Shown here in pieces: positions 32,299-39,059 of a DNA stretch of 64,000 nt. Source of the DNA: RGIG5472 sp051867615 (GTDB taxonomy: Bacteria > Bacillota > Clostridia > Oscillospirales > Oscillospiraceae); NCBI GenBank assembly GCA_051867615.1, contig JBJDYU010000014.1, positions 1 to 64,000 on the forward strand, read 5' to 3'. The position numbers and the translations under genes were made by a program. The stretch's first letter is position 1. The number at the start of each line of letters is the position of its first letter. The notes beneath the pieces were generated by a model, which saw only the letters and a program-made list of their open reading frames with translations, was not told the DNA's origin and did no database searches.

Positions 32299-33408
32299 AT
32301 GAAATTAGGTATCGTGGGCCTGCCTAACGTGGGCAAAAGCACTCTTTTCAACGCCATCACCAACGCCGGGGCGGAGAGCGCCAACTATCCTTTCTGCACC
32401 ATCGAGCCCAACGTGGGCGTGGTGGCGGTGCCGGATGAGCGGCTGGAGAAGCTGGCAGAGATGTACCAGCCGGAGAAGAAGACCCCGGCGGTCATCGAGT
32501 TCGTGGACATCGCGGGCCTGGTGAAGGGCGCGAGCCAGGGCGCGGGCCTGGGCAACAAGTTTCTGGAGAATATCCGCCGCACGGACGCCATCGTTCATGT
32601 GGTGCGCTGCTTTGACGACGAAAACATCATGCACGTGGTGGCGGACGCCGGCACCAACGTGCCGGTGGACCCGCTGGGGGATATCCAGTGCATCGACCTG
32701 GAGCTGATCATGGCGGATCTGGAAATGGTGAACCGCCGCATCGACAGGGCGGCCAAGGCCGCCAAGGGCGATAAGAAGTTCCTCCATGAGGTGGAGGTGT
32801 TCAAGGCGCTGGCGGCGCATCTGGACGGTGGCAATTCCGCCCGCAGCTTCTCCTGCGGGGAGGAGGACGCGGCCCTCATCGCCACCAGCGACCTTTTGAG
32901 CCTCAAGCCCATCATCTACGCCGCCAATATGGACGAGGAGGGCTTCGCCCATCAGGAGGGCAACGAGTACCTGCGGCAGGTGCGGGAGCTGGCGGAGAAG
33001 GAGGGAGCCCAGGTGCTTCCCATCTGCGCCAAGCTGGAGCAGGATATCGCGGAACTGGAGGAGGAAGAACGGGCCATGTTCCTGGAGGAGCTGGGCATCC
33101 AGCAGTCCGGCCTCGACCGCCTCATCCAGTGCAGCTATGAGCTGCTGGGCCTGATCTCTTTCCTGACCTACGGCAAGGACGAGTGCCGGGCCTGGACCAT
33201 CCGCAAGGGCACCAAGGCGCCGCAGGCCGCCGGCAAGATCCACAGCGATATCGAGCGGGGCTTCATCCGGGCGGAGACCATCAATTTCCGGGAGATGATC
33301 GCCTGCGGCTCTCTCGCCGCCGCCAAGGAGAAGGGCCTGCTCCGCAGCGAGGGCAAGGACTATGTGGTGCAGGACGGCGATATGATCTACTTCCGCTTCA
33401 ACGTCTGA
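32299..33408 (+). CDS. ychF: Redox-regulated ATPase YchF (Obg family)
   Basis: A 369-residue universal P-loop NTPase that prefers ATP over GTP and binds ribosomes. The G1 loop GLPNVGKSTLFNAIT, G3 DIAGLVKGASQGAGLGNKFL, the unusual G4 NMDEE in place of NKxD (the basis for ATP preference) and the C-terminal TGS-like domain (about 280-365, RAWTIRKGTKAPQAAGKIHSD in two parts) are all present. ATG 32299 follows AAAGGAGA. It is monocistronic between its own promoter and a strong terminator. Confidence 0.97.
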   Translation: MKLGIVGLPNVGKSTLFNAITNAGAESANYPFCTIEPNVGVVAVPDERLEKLAEMYQPEKKTPAVIEFVDIAGLVKGASQGAGLGNKFLENIRRTDAIVHVVRCFDDENIMHVVADAGTNVPVDPLGDIQCIDLELIMADLEMVNRRIDRAAKAAKGDKKFLHEVEVFKALAAHLDGGNSARSFSCGEEDAALIATSDLLSLKPIIYAANMDEEGFAHQEGNEYLRQVRELAEKEGAQVLPICAKLEQDIAELEEEERAMFLEELGIQQSGLDRLIQCSYELLGLISFLTYGKDECRAWTIRKGTKAPQAAGKIHSDIERGFIRAETINFREMIACGSLAAAKEKGLLRSEGKDYVVQDGDMIYFRFNV

Positions 33409-33416
33409 TAAAAAGC

Positions 33417-33447
33417 GACCCGGGAGCCAGTCGGCTCCCGGGTTTTT
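33417..33447 (+). terminator. Terminator of ychF
   Basis: ACCCGGGAGCC (33417-33427), loop AGTC, GGCTCCCGGGT (33432-33442), then TTTTC. Confidence 0.88.
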
Positions 33448-33481
33448 CATGCTTCAAACAGGGCGGGCGTTCGGCGCGGTT

Positions 33482-34120
33482 CTACCACACGCGCCGCAGC
33501 AGGCGCAGCAGCAGAGCGCCTCCGGCGAGAGAGGTGAGGACCACCGCGTCGCCGGCGCTGCGGCGGTGGGGAAAGGAGTCCTCCAGCCAGGCGGCCCGGG
33601 ACAGGCCGGGGAAAGGCCCCTCGTAGGCCCGGTAGGGGGAGAGCCGTTGGAGCAGCCCCTCCACGGACCAGAAGCGCCGGCCCTCTTCCTCCGTCAGCAC
33701 GCCGGCCTCCGTCAGCAGGGCCGCCGTGAATTCCACGCAGGTGTAGGAATCGGGCAGGAAGACGCGGCGGCGCAGCGGGACCAGGGCGGCGGAGAAAAGA
33801 TTGTAGAGGTACCGCTCCGGCTCCCGGCTCATCTCCGCCAGCCGCCCGCGTACGCGCTCATACTGCTCCTCCGTCACCGGGACGGCGCAGATGATGACAT
33901 GGGCGCAGCGCTGGCAGCTTTGGTAGCGCAGGGGCGATTCCCGCACAAAGCCGCCGCAGAGGGGGACATTTTGGTACCGCCGGGCGAAGGAGTACAGCGG
34001 CCCGCCCTCCTCCAGAGCGAGGGCCACATGGTTATAGCTCGAGCGGGTGACAACGCGGATGGCCGCGCCCATGCGGTAAGGCGTGGCGGAAAAGACGACG
34101 CGCAGGATGTATTGGGCCAT
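33482..34120 (-). CDS. Possible permuted papain-fold (NlpC/P60-like) protein, membrane-associated
   Basis: 212 residues, no firm family recognised. SSYNHVALALEEGG (about 27-40) and SYTCVEFTAALLTEAG (about 124-139) have the order His first, Cys later that characterises permuted papain-like hydrolases such as YiiX/YebB proteins. These act on amide bonds in peptidoglycan or lipids. A hydrophobic C-terminus (about 192-207) ending RLLRRVW may anchor it to the membrane. The neighbours (ychF, LysR) do not indicate a pathway. The hydrolase idea is inference from motif order only. Confidence 0.6.
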   Translation of the reverse strand: MAQYILRVVFSATPYRMGAAIRVVTRSSYNHVALALEEGGPLYSFARRYQNVPLCGGFVRESPLRYQSCQRCAHVIICAVPVTEEQYERVRGRLAEMSREPERYLYNLFSAALVPLRRRVFLPDSYTCVEFTAALLTEAGVLTEEEGRRFWSVEGLLQRLSPYRAYEGPFPGLSRAAWLEDSFPHRRSAGDAVVLTSLAGGALLLRLLRRVW

Positions 34121-34204
34121 CTGTGGCTCCTTTCCTCCGGATCAGGCCGGCGCGGTTGGCGGCGGGATTCGCCGCCATGTGGACGAGATGGGAGGGCAGC
34201 GCTT

Positions 34205-35113
34205 TTACGCTTCGTGGCCCGCTTCCTCCGGGTGGATCAGCGCCATGAAGCGCCGGGCGGCGGCGCTGGGGGCCACGGACTTCAAAATGCACATATCAAG
34301 GCTCCGGGCGGGTATCTCGAAATCCGTCTTCAGGATGCGGATCTCCCCCCGGTTGAGGGCGCTTTGCACATATTCCTTCGTCACGCCCGCCACGCCCAGA
34401 CCGATGCGGGCCAGAGCCACCAGCAGGTAGCGGGAGCCGAGGTCGATCTCCGGCCGCAGGGTCAGCCCCCGGGAGAGGAAGAACTCCTCCAGCTGCAGAC
34501 GGGAGTTGGCCTTGCGTTCCAGCAGGATCAGCGGGAAGCGGGACAGCTCCTCCAGCGTGTAGGGGTGGTCGAAGTCGCAGTCATAGTCCGGCGCGGCTAC
34601 GAACACCGTGTGGGTCTCGAAGCAGGGGGTCAGGGAGAGCGCGCCCACGTCCTCGCCGGGGGCGAGGCTGGCGAAGGCCACGTCCACCTTGCCGCTTTTC
34701 AGCTCCTCCAGTATCTTCTGGCTGCGGCCCACCGTGACCTCCAGCCGGATGGAGGGATGCTGCTTGTGAAAGCGCTCCAGATACGGCAGCAGGTACTGGG
34801 CGGTGACGGTCTCGCTGGCGCCGATGGTGAGCTTGCCCGCCTCCAGCGTCAGGGACTGGGCCAGCTTGCTCTCGCCGCTTTCCAGCATACTCATGGCGCT
34901 GCGGACGTGCTCGTACAGCACCTCACCGTCCGCCGTCAGCGTGACGCCACGGGAGCCGCGGTTGAACAGGCGCACCTGCAGCTCGCTTTCCAGCTGCTTC
35001 ATGGCCTGAGAGACGGCGGACTGGGAGACATACAGCCGCTTGGCGGCGGCGGAGAAGCTCTCCGCTTCCGCCACCACCTGAAAAATGCGGTACAGCTCCA
35101 GTCTCGCGGTCAT
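34205..35113 (-). CDS. LysR-family transcriptional regulator
   Basis: 302 residues: an N-terminal winged helix-turn-helix (about 3-62, with FSAAAKRLYVSQSAVSQAMKQ slightly beyond one helix) and a periplasmic-binding-like effector domain (about 88-295). ATG 35113 is preferred because GGAAGGAG lies upstream and the minus-strand promoter at 35173-35201 would start transcription inside the longer alternative frame. It is transcribed divergently from the ornithine-cyclodeaminase-family gene, the usual LysR arrangement, so it probably controls that operon in response to a small-molecule substrate. Confidence 0.93.
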   Translation of the reverse strand: MTARLELYRIFQVVAEAESFSAAAKRLYVSQSAVSQAMKQLESELQVRLFNRGSRGVTLTADGEVLYEHVRSAMSMLESGESKLAQSLTLEAGKLTIGASETVTAQYLLPYLERFHKQHPSIRLEVTVGRSQKILEELKSGKVDVAFASLAPGEDVGALSLTPCFETHTVFVAAPDYDCDFDHPYTLEELSRFPLILLERKANSRLQLEEFFLSRGLTLRPEIDLGSRYLLVALARIGLGVAGVTKEYVQSALNRGEIRILKTDFEIPARSLDMCILKSVAPSAAARRFMALIHPEEAGHEA

Positions 35114-35172
35114 GGCGCAGCGCTCCTTCCCATAAGCGGGAGCGCTTTCGCGCTCCGTTTCGTTCTCCTTTA

Positions 35173-35201
35173 CTAATACCATGTCCTGGCAAAGCTGTCA
35201 A
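35173..35201 (-). promoter_or_regulatory. Promoter for the lysR gene
   Basis: On the minus strand TTGACA (35201-35196), 17 bases, TATTAG (35178-35173). Confidence 0.65.
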
Positions 35202-35234
35202 CCGCCCCGCACCCCGGCGGAGGGGCGAAAGCCC

Positions 35235-35263
35235 TTGACGCATGGCGGCGGGACTTTTATAAT
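35235..35263 (+). promoter_or_regulatory. Promoter for the ornithine-cyclodeaminase-family operon
   Basis: TTGACG (35235-35240), 17 bases, TATAAT (35258-35263), divergent from the lysR promoter with 33 bases between the two -35 boxes, a natural place for LysR control. Confidence 0.75.
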
Positions 35264-35311
35264 GTAGGGGAAAAACGCCGTCCGTACGGCGAAGAAACGG
35301 AGGAATCCCTC

Positions 35312-36298
35312 ATGCTCCTGCTCAACCGCAAGGAGATCCGACAGGTCTTTTCCATGCAAGACGCCATCGAGGCGAACCGCGAGGCTTACCGCCTGCTGGC
35401 GCAGGATCAGTGCCAGGTGCCGCTGCGCACCCAGATCCCCTCTCCCGCCGTGGGCGGCACGTTTCTGTTCATGCCCTCGTTTTCCCAGGAGCTGGGCAGC
35501 GCGGGGCTGAAGATCGTGAACATCTTCCCGCGCAACGCAGAAAAGGGCCTGGTCACCTCTCCCGCCTCCGTGCTGCTCATGGACGCGGAGACCGGCCTTG
35601 TCACCGCCATGATGGACGGCACCTGTGTCACCCAGATGCGGACCGGCGCGGCTTCTGGTCTGGCTTTTGAGCTGTTCGCCCGGCAGGACGCCGCCGTGGG
35701 CGCTCTCATCGGCACCGGCTCTCAGGCCGCCTGCCAGCTGGAGGCCATGCTCACCGCGCGGCCGCTGCGGGAGGTGCGCATCTTCAGCCGCAACCGCGAG
35801 AAGCGGGAGGCCTTCGTGGCGGCCATGGAGAAGGAGATGGAGCGCTTCGGCGCGCAGCTTATCGCCGCCGAAACCGCGGACGAGGCGGTGGACGGCGCGG
35901 ACGTCATCATCGCCGTGACCCCCTCCACCACGCCCACCTTTGACGCCGCGAGGGTGAAGAAGGGCGCGGTCATCAGCGGCATCGGCTCCTACCAGCACCA
36001 CATGCAGGAGCTGGACCCCGCCATTTTCCGCCGCTGCGGCAAGCTGTATTTCGACTCCCGCAGCGCCGTCCTCTCCGAGTCCGGTGACATCACCAAGCCT
36101 CTGGCGGACGGGACGCTGACCGAGGCGCAGTTCACCGGGGATATCGGCGACGTGCTGCTGGGCCGCGTGCCGGGCCGTGAGAGTGAGGACGAGATCATCG
36201 TCTTCAAGGCCGTGGGCGTGGGCGTGCAGGATCTGGTGGCCGCGCAGCGCATCTATGCCAGGGCCCGGGCCGCTGGCGTCGGTACGGAGTGGAACTGA
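35312..36298 (+). CDS. Ornithine cyclodeaminase / mu-crystallin family dehydrogenase
   Basis: 328 residues of the OCD/mu-crystallin fold. Members include ornithine cyclodeaminase, alanine dehydrogenase and ketimine reductases. Visible: substrate-binding Arg/Lys in PLRTQIPSP and LKIVNIFP, DGTCVTQMRTGAASGLA, the Rossmann segment GALIGTGSQAACQLEAM, and DIGDVLLGR near the C-terminus. The true substrate cannot be assigned. It heads a three-gene unit with a tautomerase and a phosphatase-nitroreductase fusion, divergent from LysR, which hints at degradation or reduction of an unsaturated or imine-containing metabolite. Confidence 0.9.
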   Translation: MLLLNRKEIRQVFSMQDAIEANREAYRLLAQDQCQVPLRTQIPSPAVGGTFLFMPSFSQELGSAGLKIVNIFPRNAEKGLVTSPASVLLMDAETGLVTAMMDGTCVTQMRTGAASGLAFELFARQDAAVGALIGTGSQAACQLEAMLTARPLREVRIFSRNREKREAFVAAMEKEMERFGAQLIAAETADEAVDGADVIIAVTPSTTPTFDAARVKKGAVISGIGSYQHHMQELDPAIFRRCGKLYFDSRSAVLSESGDITKPLADGTLTEAQFTGDIGDVLLGRVPGRESEDEIIVFKAVGVGVQDLVAAQRIYARARAAGVGTEWN

Positions 36299-36355
36299 AA
36301 AGGACAATATAAAAAGCGTTTTTGCCAATATAATTTACATTAGGAGGAAAAAACC

Positions 36356-36574
36356 ATGCCCCATATTGCTGTTATGATGTATCCCGGCCGCGATGAGGCC
36401 ACCAAGAAGAAGCTGGCCGAGGCCCTGCAGAAGGCCGCCATGGAGGCCATGAATATGCCGGCCAGCGCCCTCTCCGTCTCTGTGGAGGACGTTGCGAAGG
36501 AGCAGTTCGACGCGACTGTTGCCGCCAAGGTCAACCACGACGACCTGCTCATCGCCTCCGACTTTGTGAAATGA
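36356..36574 (+). CDS. 4-oxalocrotonate tautomerase-like protein
   Basis: A 72-residue protein beginning Met-Pro, so Pro1 would be exposed after Met removal and act as the catalytic base, as in the 4-oxalocrotonate tautomerase superfamily. PHIAVMMYPGRDEATKKKL and a C-terminal amphipathic region fit the beta-alpha-beta fold that assembles into hexamers. The usual Arg residues of true 4-OT are not clearly placed, so the substrate is open. TAGGAGGAA precedes ATG 36356; the stop overlaps the next start (ATGA). Confidence 0.85.
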   Translation: MPHIAVMMYPGRDEATKKKLAEALQKAAMEAMNMPASALSVSVEDVAKEQFDATVAAKVNHDDLLIASDFVK

Positions 36575-37749
36575 TGCGAAAGACGGTCCTGTTCGATCTG
36601 GACGGCACGCTGATGGACACGCTGGAGGACATCACCGCCGCCACCAACGCCATCCTCGCGCGCTATGACCGGCCCGCCTGCACGGTAGCGGAGATGCGCA
36701 CGTTTATCGGCAACGGCGCGCGCAATCAGTTCCGCCTCGCCTGGAAGGGCGGCGTGGAGGACGCGCTGCTGGACCGGGCTCTGGGGGAGTACCGCCCCTA
36801 CTACGCGGACCATCTGGAACACACCGCGCCCTATCCCGGCGTTCTCGAGCTGCTGCGCGCCCTGCGGGAAGACGGCTTCCGCGTGGCGGTGGTGACGAAC
36901 AAGCCCGCGCTCCCCACGCAGCGTCTCTGCGAAAGGCTGCTGGGCGATCTCGTGGACACGGTGGTGGGGGAGTCGCCGGAACGCGCGAAGAAGCCCGCCC
37001 CCGACATGGCGGAGGAAGCCATGCGCCGTCTCGGCGTCGCGCGGGAGGACTGCGTGTTCGTGGGGGACAGCGAGGTGGACGTGTACACCGCCCGAAATTG
37101 CGGCGTTCCCTGCTACTGCTGCACCTGGGGCTACCGGGATAAGGCTGCACTGCTGGCCGCCGGAGCCGACATTCTGGCGGACACGCCGGAGGAGCTGCTG
37201 CGTCTGCTGCGTCTGGGGGAGGGGAGCGCCCGCTTCCTCACGCTGCTCAAGCGCCGCCGCAGCGTCAGAAAGTTCTGTGACCGGCCCGTGGAGGAGGAAA
37301 AGGTGGAGGCGCTGCTGTCCGCGGCGCTGCTGGTGCCGACCTCCCGCAGCCTGGATGAAACCGAGTATTTCGCCGTGACGGATCGGGAGACCATCCGCTG
37401 CCTTGCCGCCTGCAAGGCCCACGGCGCGGGCCCGCTGGAGAGCGCGCCGCTGGCGCTGGCCATCATAGCGGACGAGGGGAAAGCGGACACATGGATCGAG
37501 GATTCCTCCCTCGCCGCCATCACCCTGCAGCTCATGGCGGAGGAGCTGGGCCTCGCCTCCTGCTGGGTGCAGATGCGCCTGCGCCGGGACGAAGCGGACA
37601 CACCGGCGGAGGAGAATGTGCGCCGGGCGCTGGGTCTGCCGGAGGGAAAGCGCTGCGTCTGCGTGCTGGCCGTGGGCTACCGGGCGGAGGAAAAGGAACC
37701 CCTTGCCGCTCCTGACATAAGCGATGCGCGGATGCGCCGCCTGACATGA
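36571..37749 (+). CDS. HAD phosphatase (Gph-like) fused to a nitroreductase-family domain
   Basis: 392 residues in two domains. Residues 1-215 are a phosphoglycolate-phosphatase-like HAD hydrolase: FDLDGTLMDT with the nucleophile Asp, VVTNKP, the Lys of AKKPAP and FVGDSEVD. Residues 220-390 form a nitroreductase-like flavin domain: FLTLLKRRRSVRKFCDRPVE (two parts), LVPTSRSLDETEY, SAPLALAIIAD and ELGLASCWVQMRLR. Each domain is of normal size and the join is in one continuous frame. The pairing suggests either a phosphate-to-FMN role or a simple operon fusion; the function is unknown. Confidence 0.88.
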   Translation: MMRKTVLFDLDGTLMDTLEDITAATNAILARYDRPACTVAEMRTFIGNGARNQFRLAWKGGVEDALLDRALGEYRPYYADHLEHTAPYPGVLELLRALREDGFRVAVVTNKPALPTQRLCERLLGDLVDTVVGESPERAKKPAPDMAEEAMRRLGVAREDCVFVGDSEVDVYTARNCGVPCYCCTWGYRDKAALLAAGADILADTPEELLRLLRLGEGSARFLTLLKRRRSVRKFCDRPVEEEKVEALLSAALLVPTSRSLDETEYFAVTDRETIRCLAACKAHGAGPLESAPLALAIIADEGKADTWIEDSSLAAITLQLMAEELGLASCWVQMRLRRDEADTPAEENVRRALGLPEGKRCVCVLAVGYRAEEKEPLAAPDISDARMRRLT

Positions 37750-37754
37750 TGAAA

Positions 37755-37785
37755 AAGCCACCCGCCGCAGGCGGGTGGTTTTTAT
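37755..37785. terminator. Terminator after the phosphatase-nitroreductase gene
   Basis: CCACCCGCC (37758-37766), loop GCA, GGCGGGTGG (37770-37778), then TTTTTATTG; A-rich on the left, so it could work in both directions. Confidence 0.85.
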
Positions 37786-37787
37786 TG

Positions 37788-38117
37788 TTATTGTATATCT
37801 TGCTCGGACAGCCAGGTAAGGAAGCTCCTGGCCAGAGCCAGCTTTTTTTCATCCATTGGGCGAAGCAGTTCGGCCACGCTTTTCCATTCCTCGCCCTCCT
37901 GCCGGGCGGCGCCCACCAGAAATTCGTCCGGGGTGGTATCCAAAGCGATGGCCAGCCGCATGATGACCTCTGTGGAGGGGATGGAGATGCCGCGCTCAAT
38001 GTTGGAAAGATATTTATAGCCAATGTCCGCCCGTTCTTCAGCATCTGACTGTTTCAGACCCAGTTCCTTTCGGCGGCGGGCAATGCGTTTGCCGATCTCG
38101 GCATAATCAAGCTCCAT
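37788..38117 (-). CDS. XRE-family HTH regulator
   Basis: 109 residues. An N-terminal helix-turn-helix (about 8-62) has KRIARRRKELGLKQSDAEE, YKYLSNIERGISIPS and LAIALDTTPDEFL, typical of Cro/CI-like repressors. A C-terminal helical tail is probably for dimerisation. ATG 38117 has GGAGGTG upstream and gives the canonical MELDYAEIGKRI start. It is divergent from the AT-rich membrane-protein gene at 38285, whose promoter carries an inverted repeat that could be its operator. Confidence 0.9.
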   Translation of the reverse strand: MELDYAEIGKRIARRRKELGLKQSDAEERADIGYKYLSNIERGISIPSTEVIMRLAIALDTTPDEFLVGAARQEGEEWKSVAELLRPMDEKKLALARSFLTWLSEQDIQ

Positions 38118-38189
38118 GTTAACACCTCCACGCTTCAATCATAGCAATTAAGCCCATGCATTAAACCGACTACATGACAAATATTCATC

Positions 38190-38224
38190 TTGACACGCGA
38201 ATAATTCGGATTTATAATCGAATT
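38190..38224 (+). promoter_or_regulatory. Consensus promoter with overlapping operator-like inverted repeat
   Basis: TTGACA (38190-38195), 17 bases, TATAAT (38213-38218): both boxes perfect. AATTCG (38203-38208) and CGAATT (38219-38224) flank the -10 box symmetrically, as expected for a repressor site, plausibly of the adjacent XRE protein. Confidence 0.75.
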
Positions 38225-38284
38225 ACCAGTTTGGAATATGAATTTTAACTGGCGTTTTTATTTTTGGGAGAGGAAGGATTCAAA

Positions 38285-38734
38285 ATGGAAAAAGGGCTTG
38301 TGGTATCTAACGACAATAATCCGAGGAAGGCGTTCTTGAGAGCGCTGAAATGGTCGGTGCTTTGTATCGTGTTTGGCGTAGCAGCCGTTGCGATTGGAAG
38401 CGAGTTGATAGACGAAATCAACTATTTTTCCAAGGACTATGAGGACATTGTGGCATATCTTGTCTTTGGATTTGGAGTTATGGCTATCTTGACCGGTGTT
38501 ATATATCCTTTTTCCGCAAAGAAAATTGCTGAGAAATCCGTAATAAATGTTTATGAAGACCATATCGAGGGCAAGATGGCTTTTACAAATTTTTATGAGA
38601 CCTATGATAAGATCAGAAGCGTTACAGTTATCAAAAATCTGGTCTCAGTTAATCTGGTGTATGGGAACGCGATTAACTGCACAGCTTACAATGCGGAGCA
38701 GGTTGCCAAAGCGATCAGAGAGCGGATCGTGTGA
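38285..38734 (+). CDS. Hypothetical two-helix membrane protein, AT-rich
   Basis: 149 residues, no family recognised. Two membrane segments (about 22-42 and 56-77) are followed by a beta-rich cytoplasmic domain with INVYEDHIEGKMAFTNFY and MNLVYGN-like strands resembling a PH-like (YcxB/bPH) fold; that is inference. Codon use and base composition are clearly more AT-rich than in all neighbours, suggesting recent acquisition together with the divergent XRE gene. ATG 38285 has GAGGAAGGA upstream. Confidence 0.7.
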   Translation: MEKGLVVSNDNNPRKAFLRALKWSVLCIVFGVAAVAIGSELIDEINYFSKDYEDIVAYLVFGFGVMAILTGVIYPFSAKKIAEKSVINVYEDHIEGKMAFTNFYETYDKIRSVTVIKNLVSVNLVYGNAINCTAYNAEQVAKAIRERIV

Positions 38735-38753
38735 CCGTGTAAAATGGTTCCCC

Positions 38754-38782
38754 TTGACAATTTTGCCGCCCGGTGATATAGT
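38754..38782 (+). promoter_or_regulatory. Promoter for the T-box/thrS transcript
   Basis: TTGACA (38754-38759), 17 bases, TATAGT (38777-38782). Confidence 0.8.
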
Positions 38783-38789
38783 TCTTCTG

Positions 38790-39028
38790 TTCAAATGCGA
38801 TGACGGAGAAGAAACCGCGCAGCGGCGCACAGAGAGGGGCCTGTATGGTGCAAGGGCCCTGCGAGACGCGGCGGCAGTACCACTCCCGAGCGGCCCGGGA
38901 CGACCGGGACGGGCCCTCCCGTTACAGAGGTCACGAGCGGCGCCCCGTGGGGCGCAAGCAGGGTGGAACCGTGGAACGCAGTATGCGCTTCATCCCTGAA
39001 CACATCAGGGGTGAAGCGCTTTTTCTTT
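38790..39028 (+). promoter_or_regulatory. T-box riboswitch leader of thrS
   Basis: The T-box sequence AGGGTGGAACCGTGG lies at 38960-38974, close to the consensus AGGGTGGNACCGCG. After it a 15-bp terminator stem, GCGCTTCATCCCTGA (38985-38999) with TCAGGGGTGAAGCGC (39005-39019), is followed by TTTTTCTTT. Upstream is a long stem-I region with an AGAGAGG element near 38831. ACC at 38879-38881 in the expected 3' side of stem I is a candidate threonine specifier codon. Uncharged tRNA-Thr binding would favour the antiterminator and thrS expression. Confidence 0.9.
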
Positions 39029-39059
39029 GCCCCGACACACTGGAAAGGAGCGACCGACT

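Noticed and set aside
38547..38999. A 150-codon frame running from the 38285 gene into the thrS leader
   Set aside because: It overlaps the T-box stem I and T-box sequence, has no ribosome-binding site and a composition unlike real proteins.
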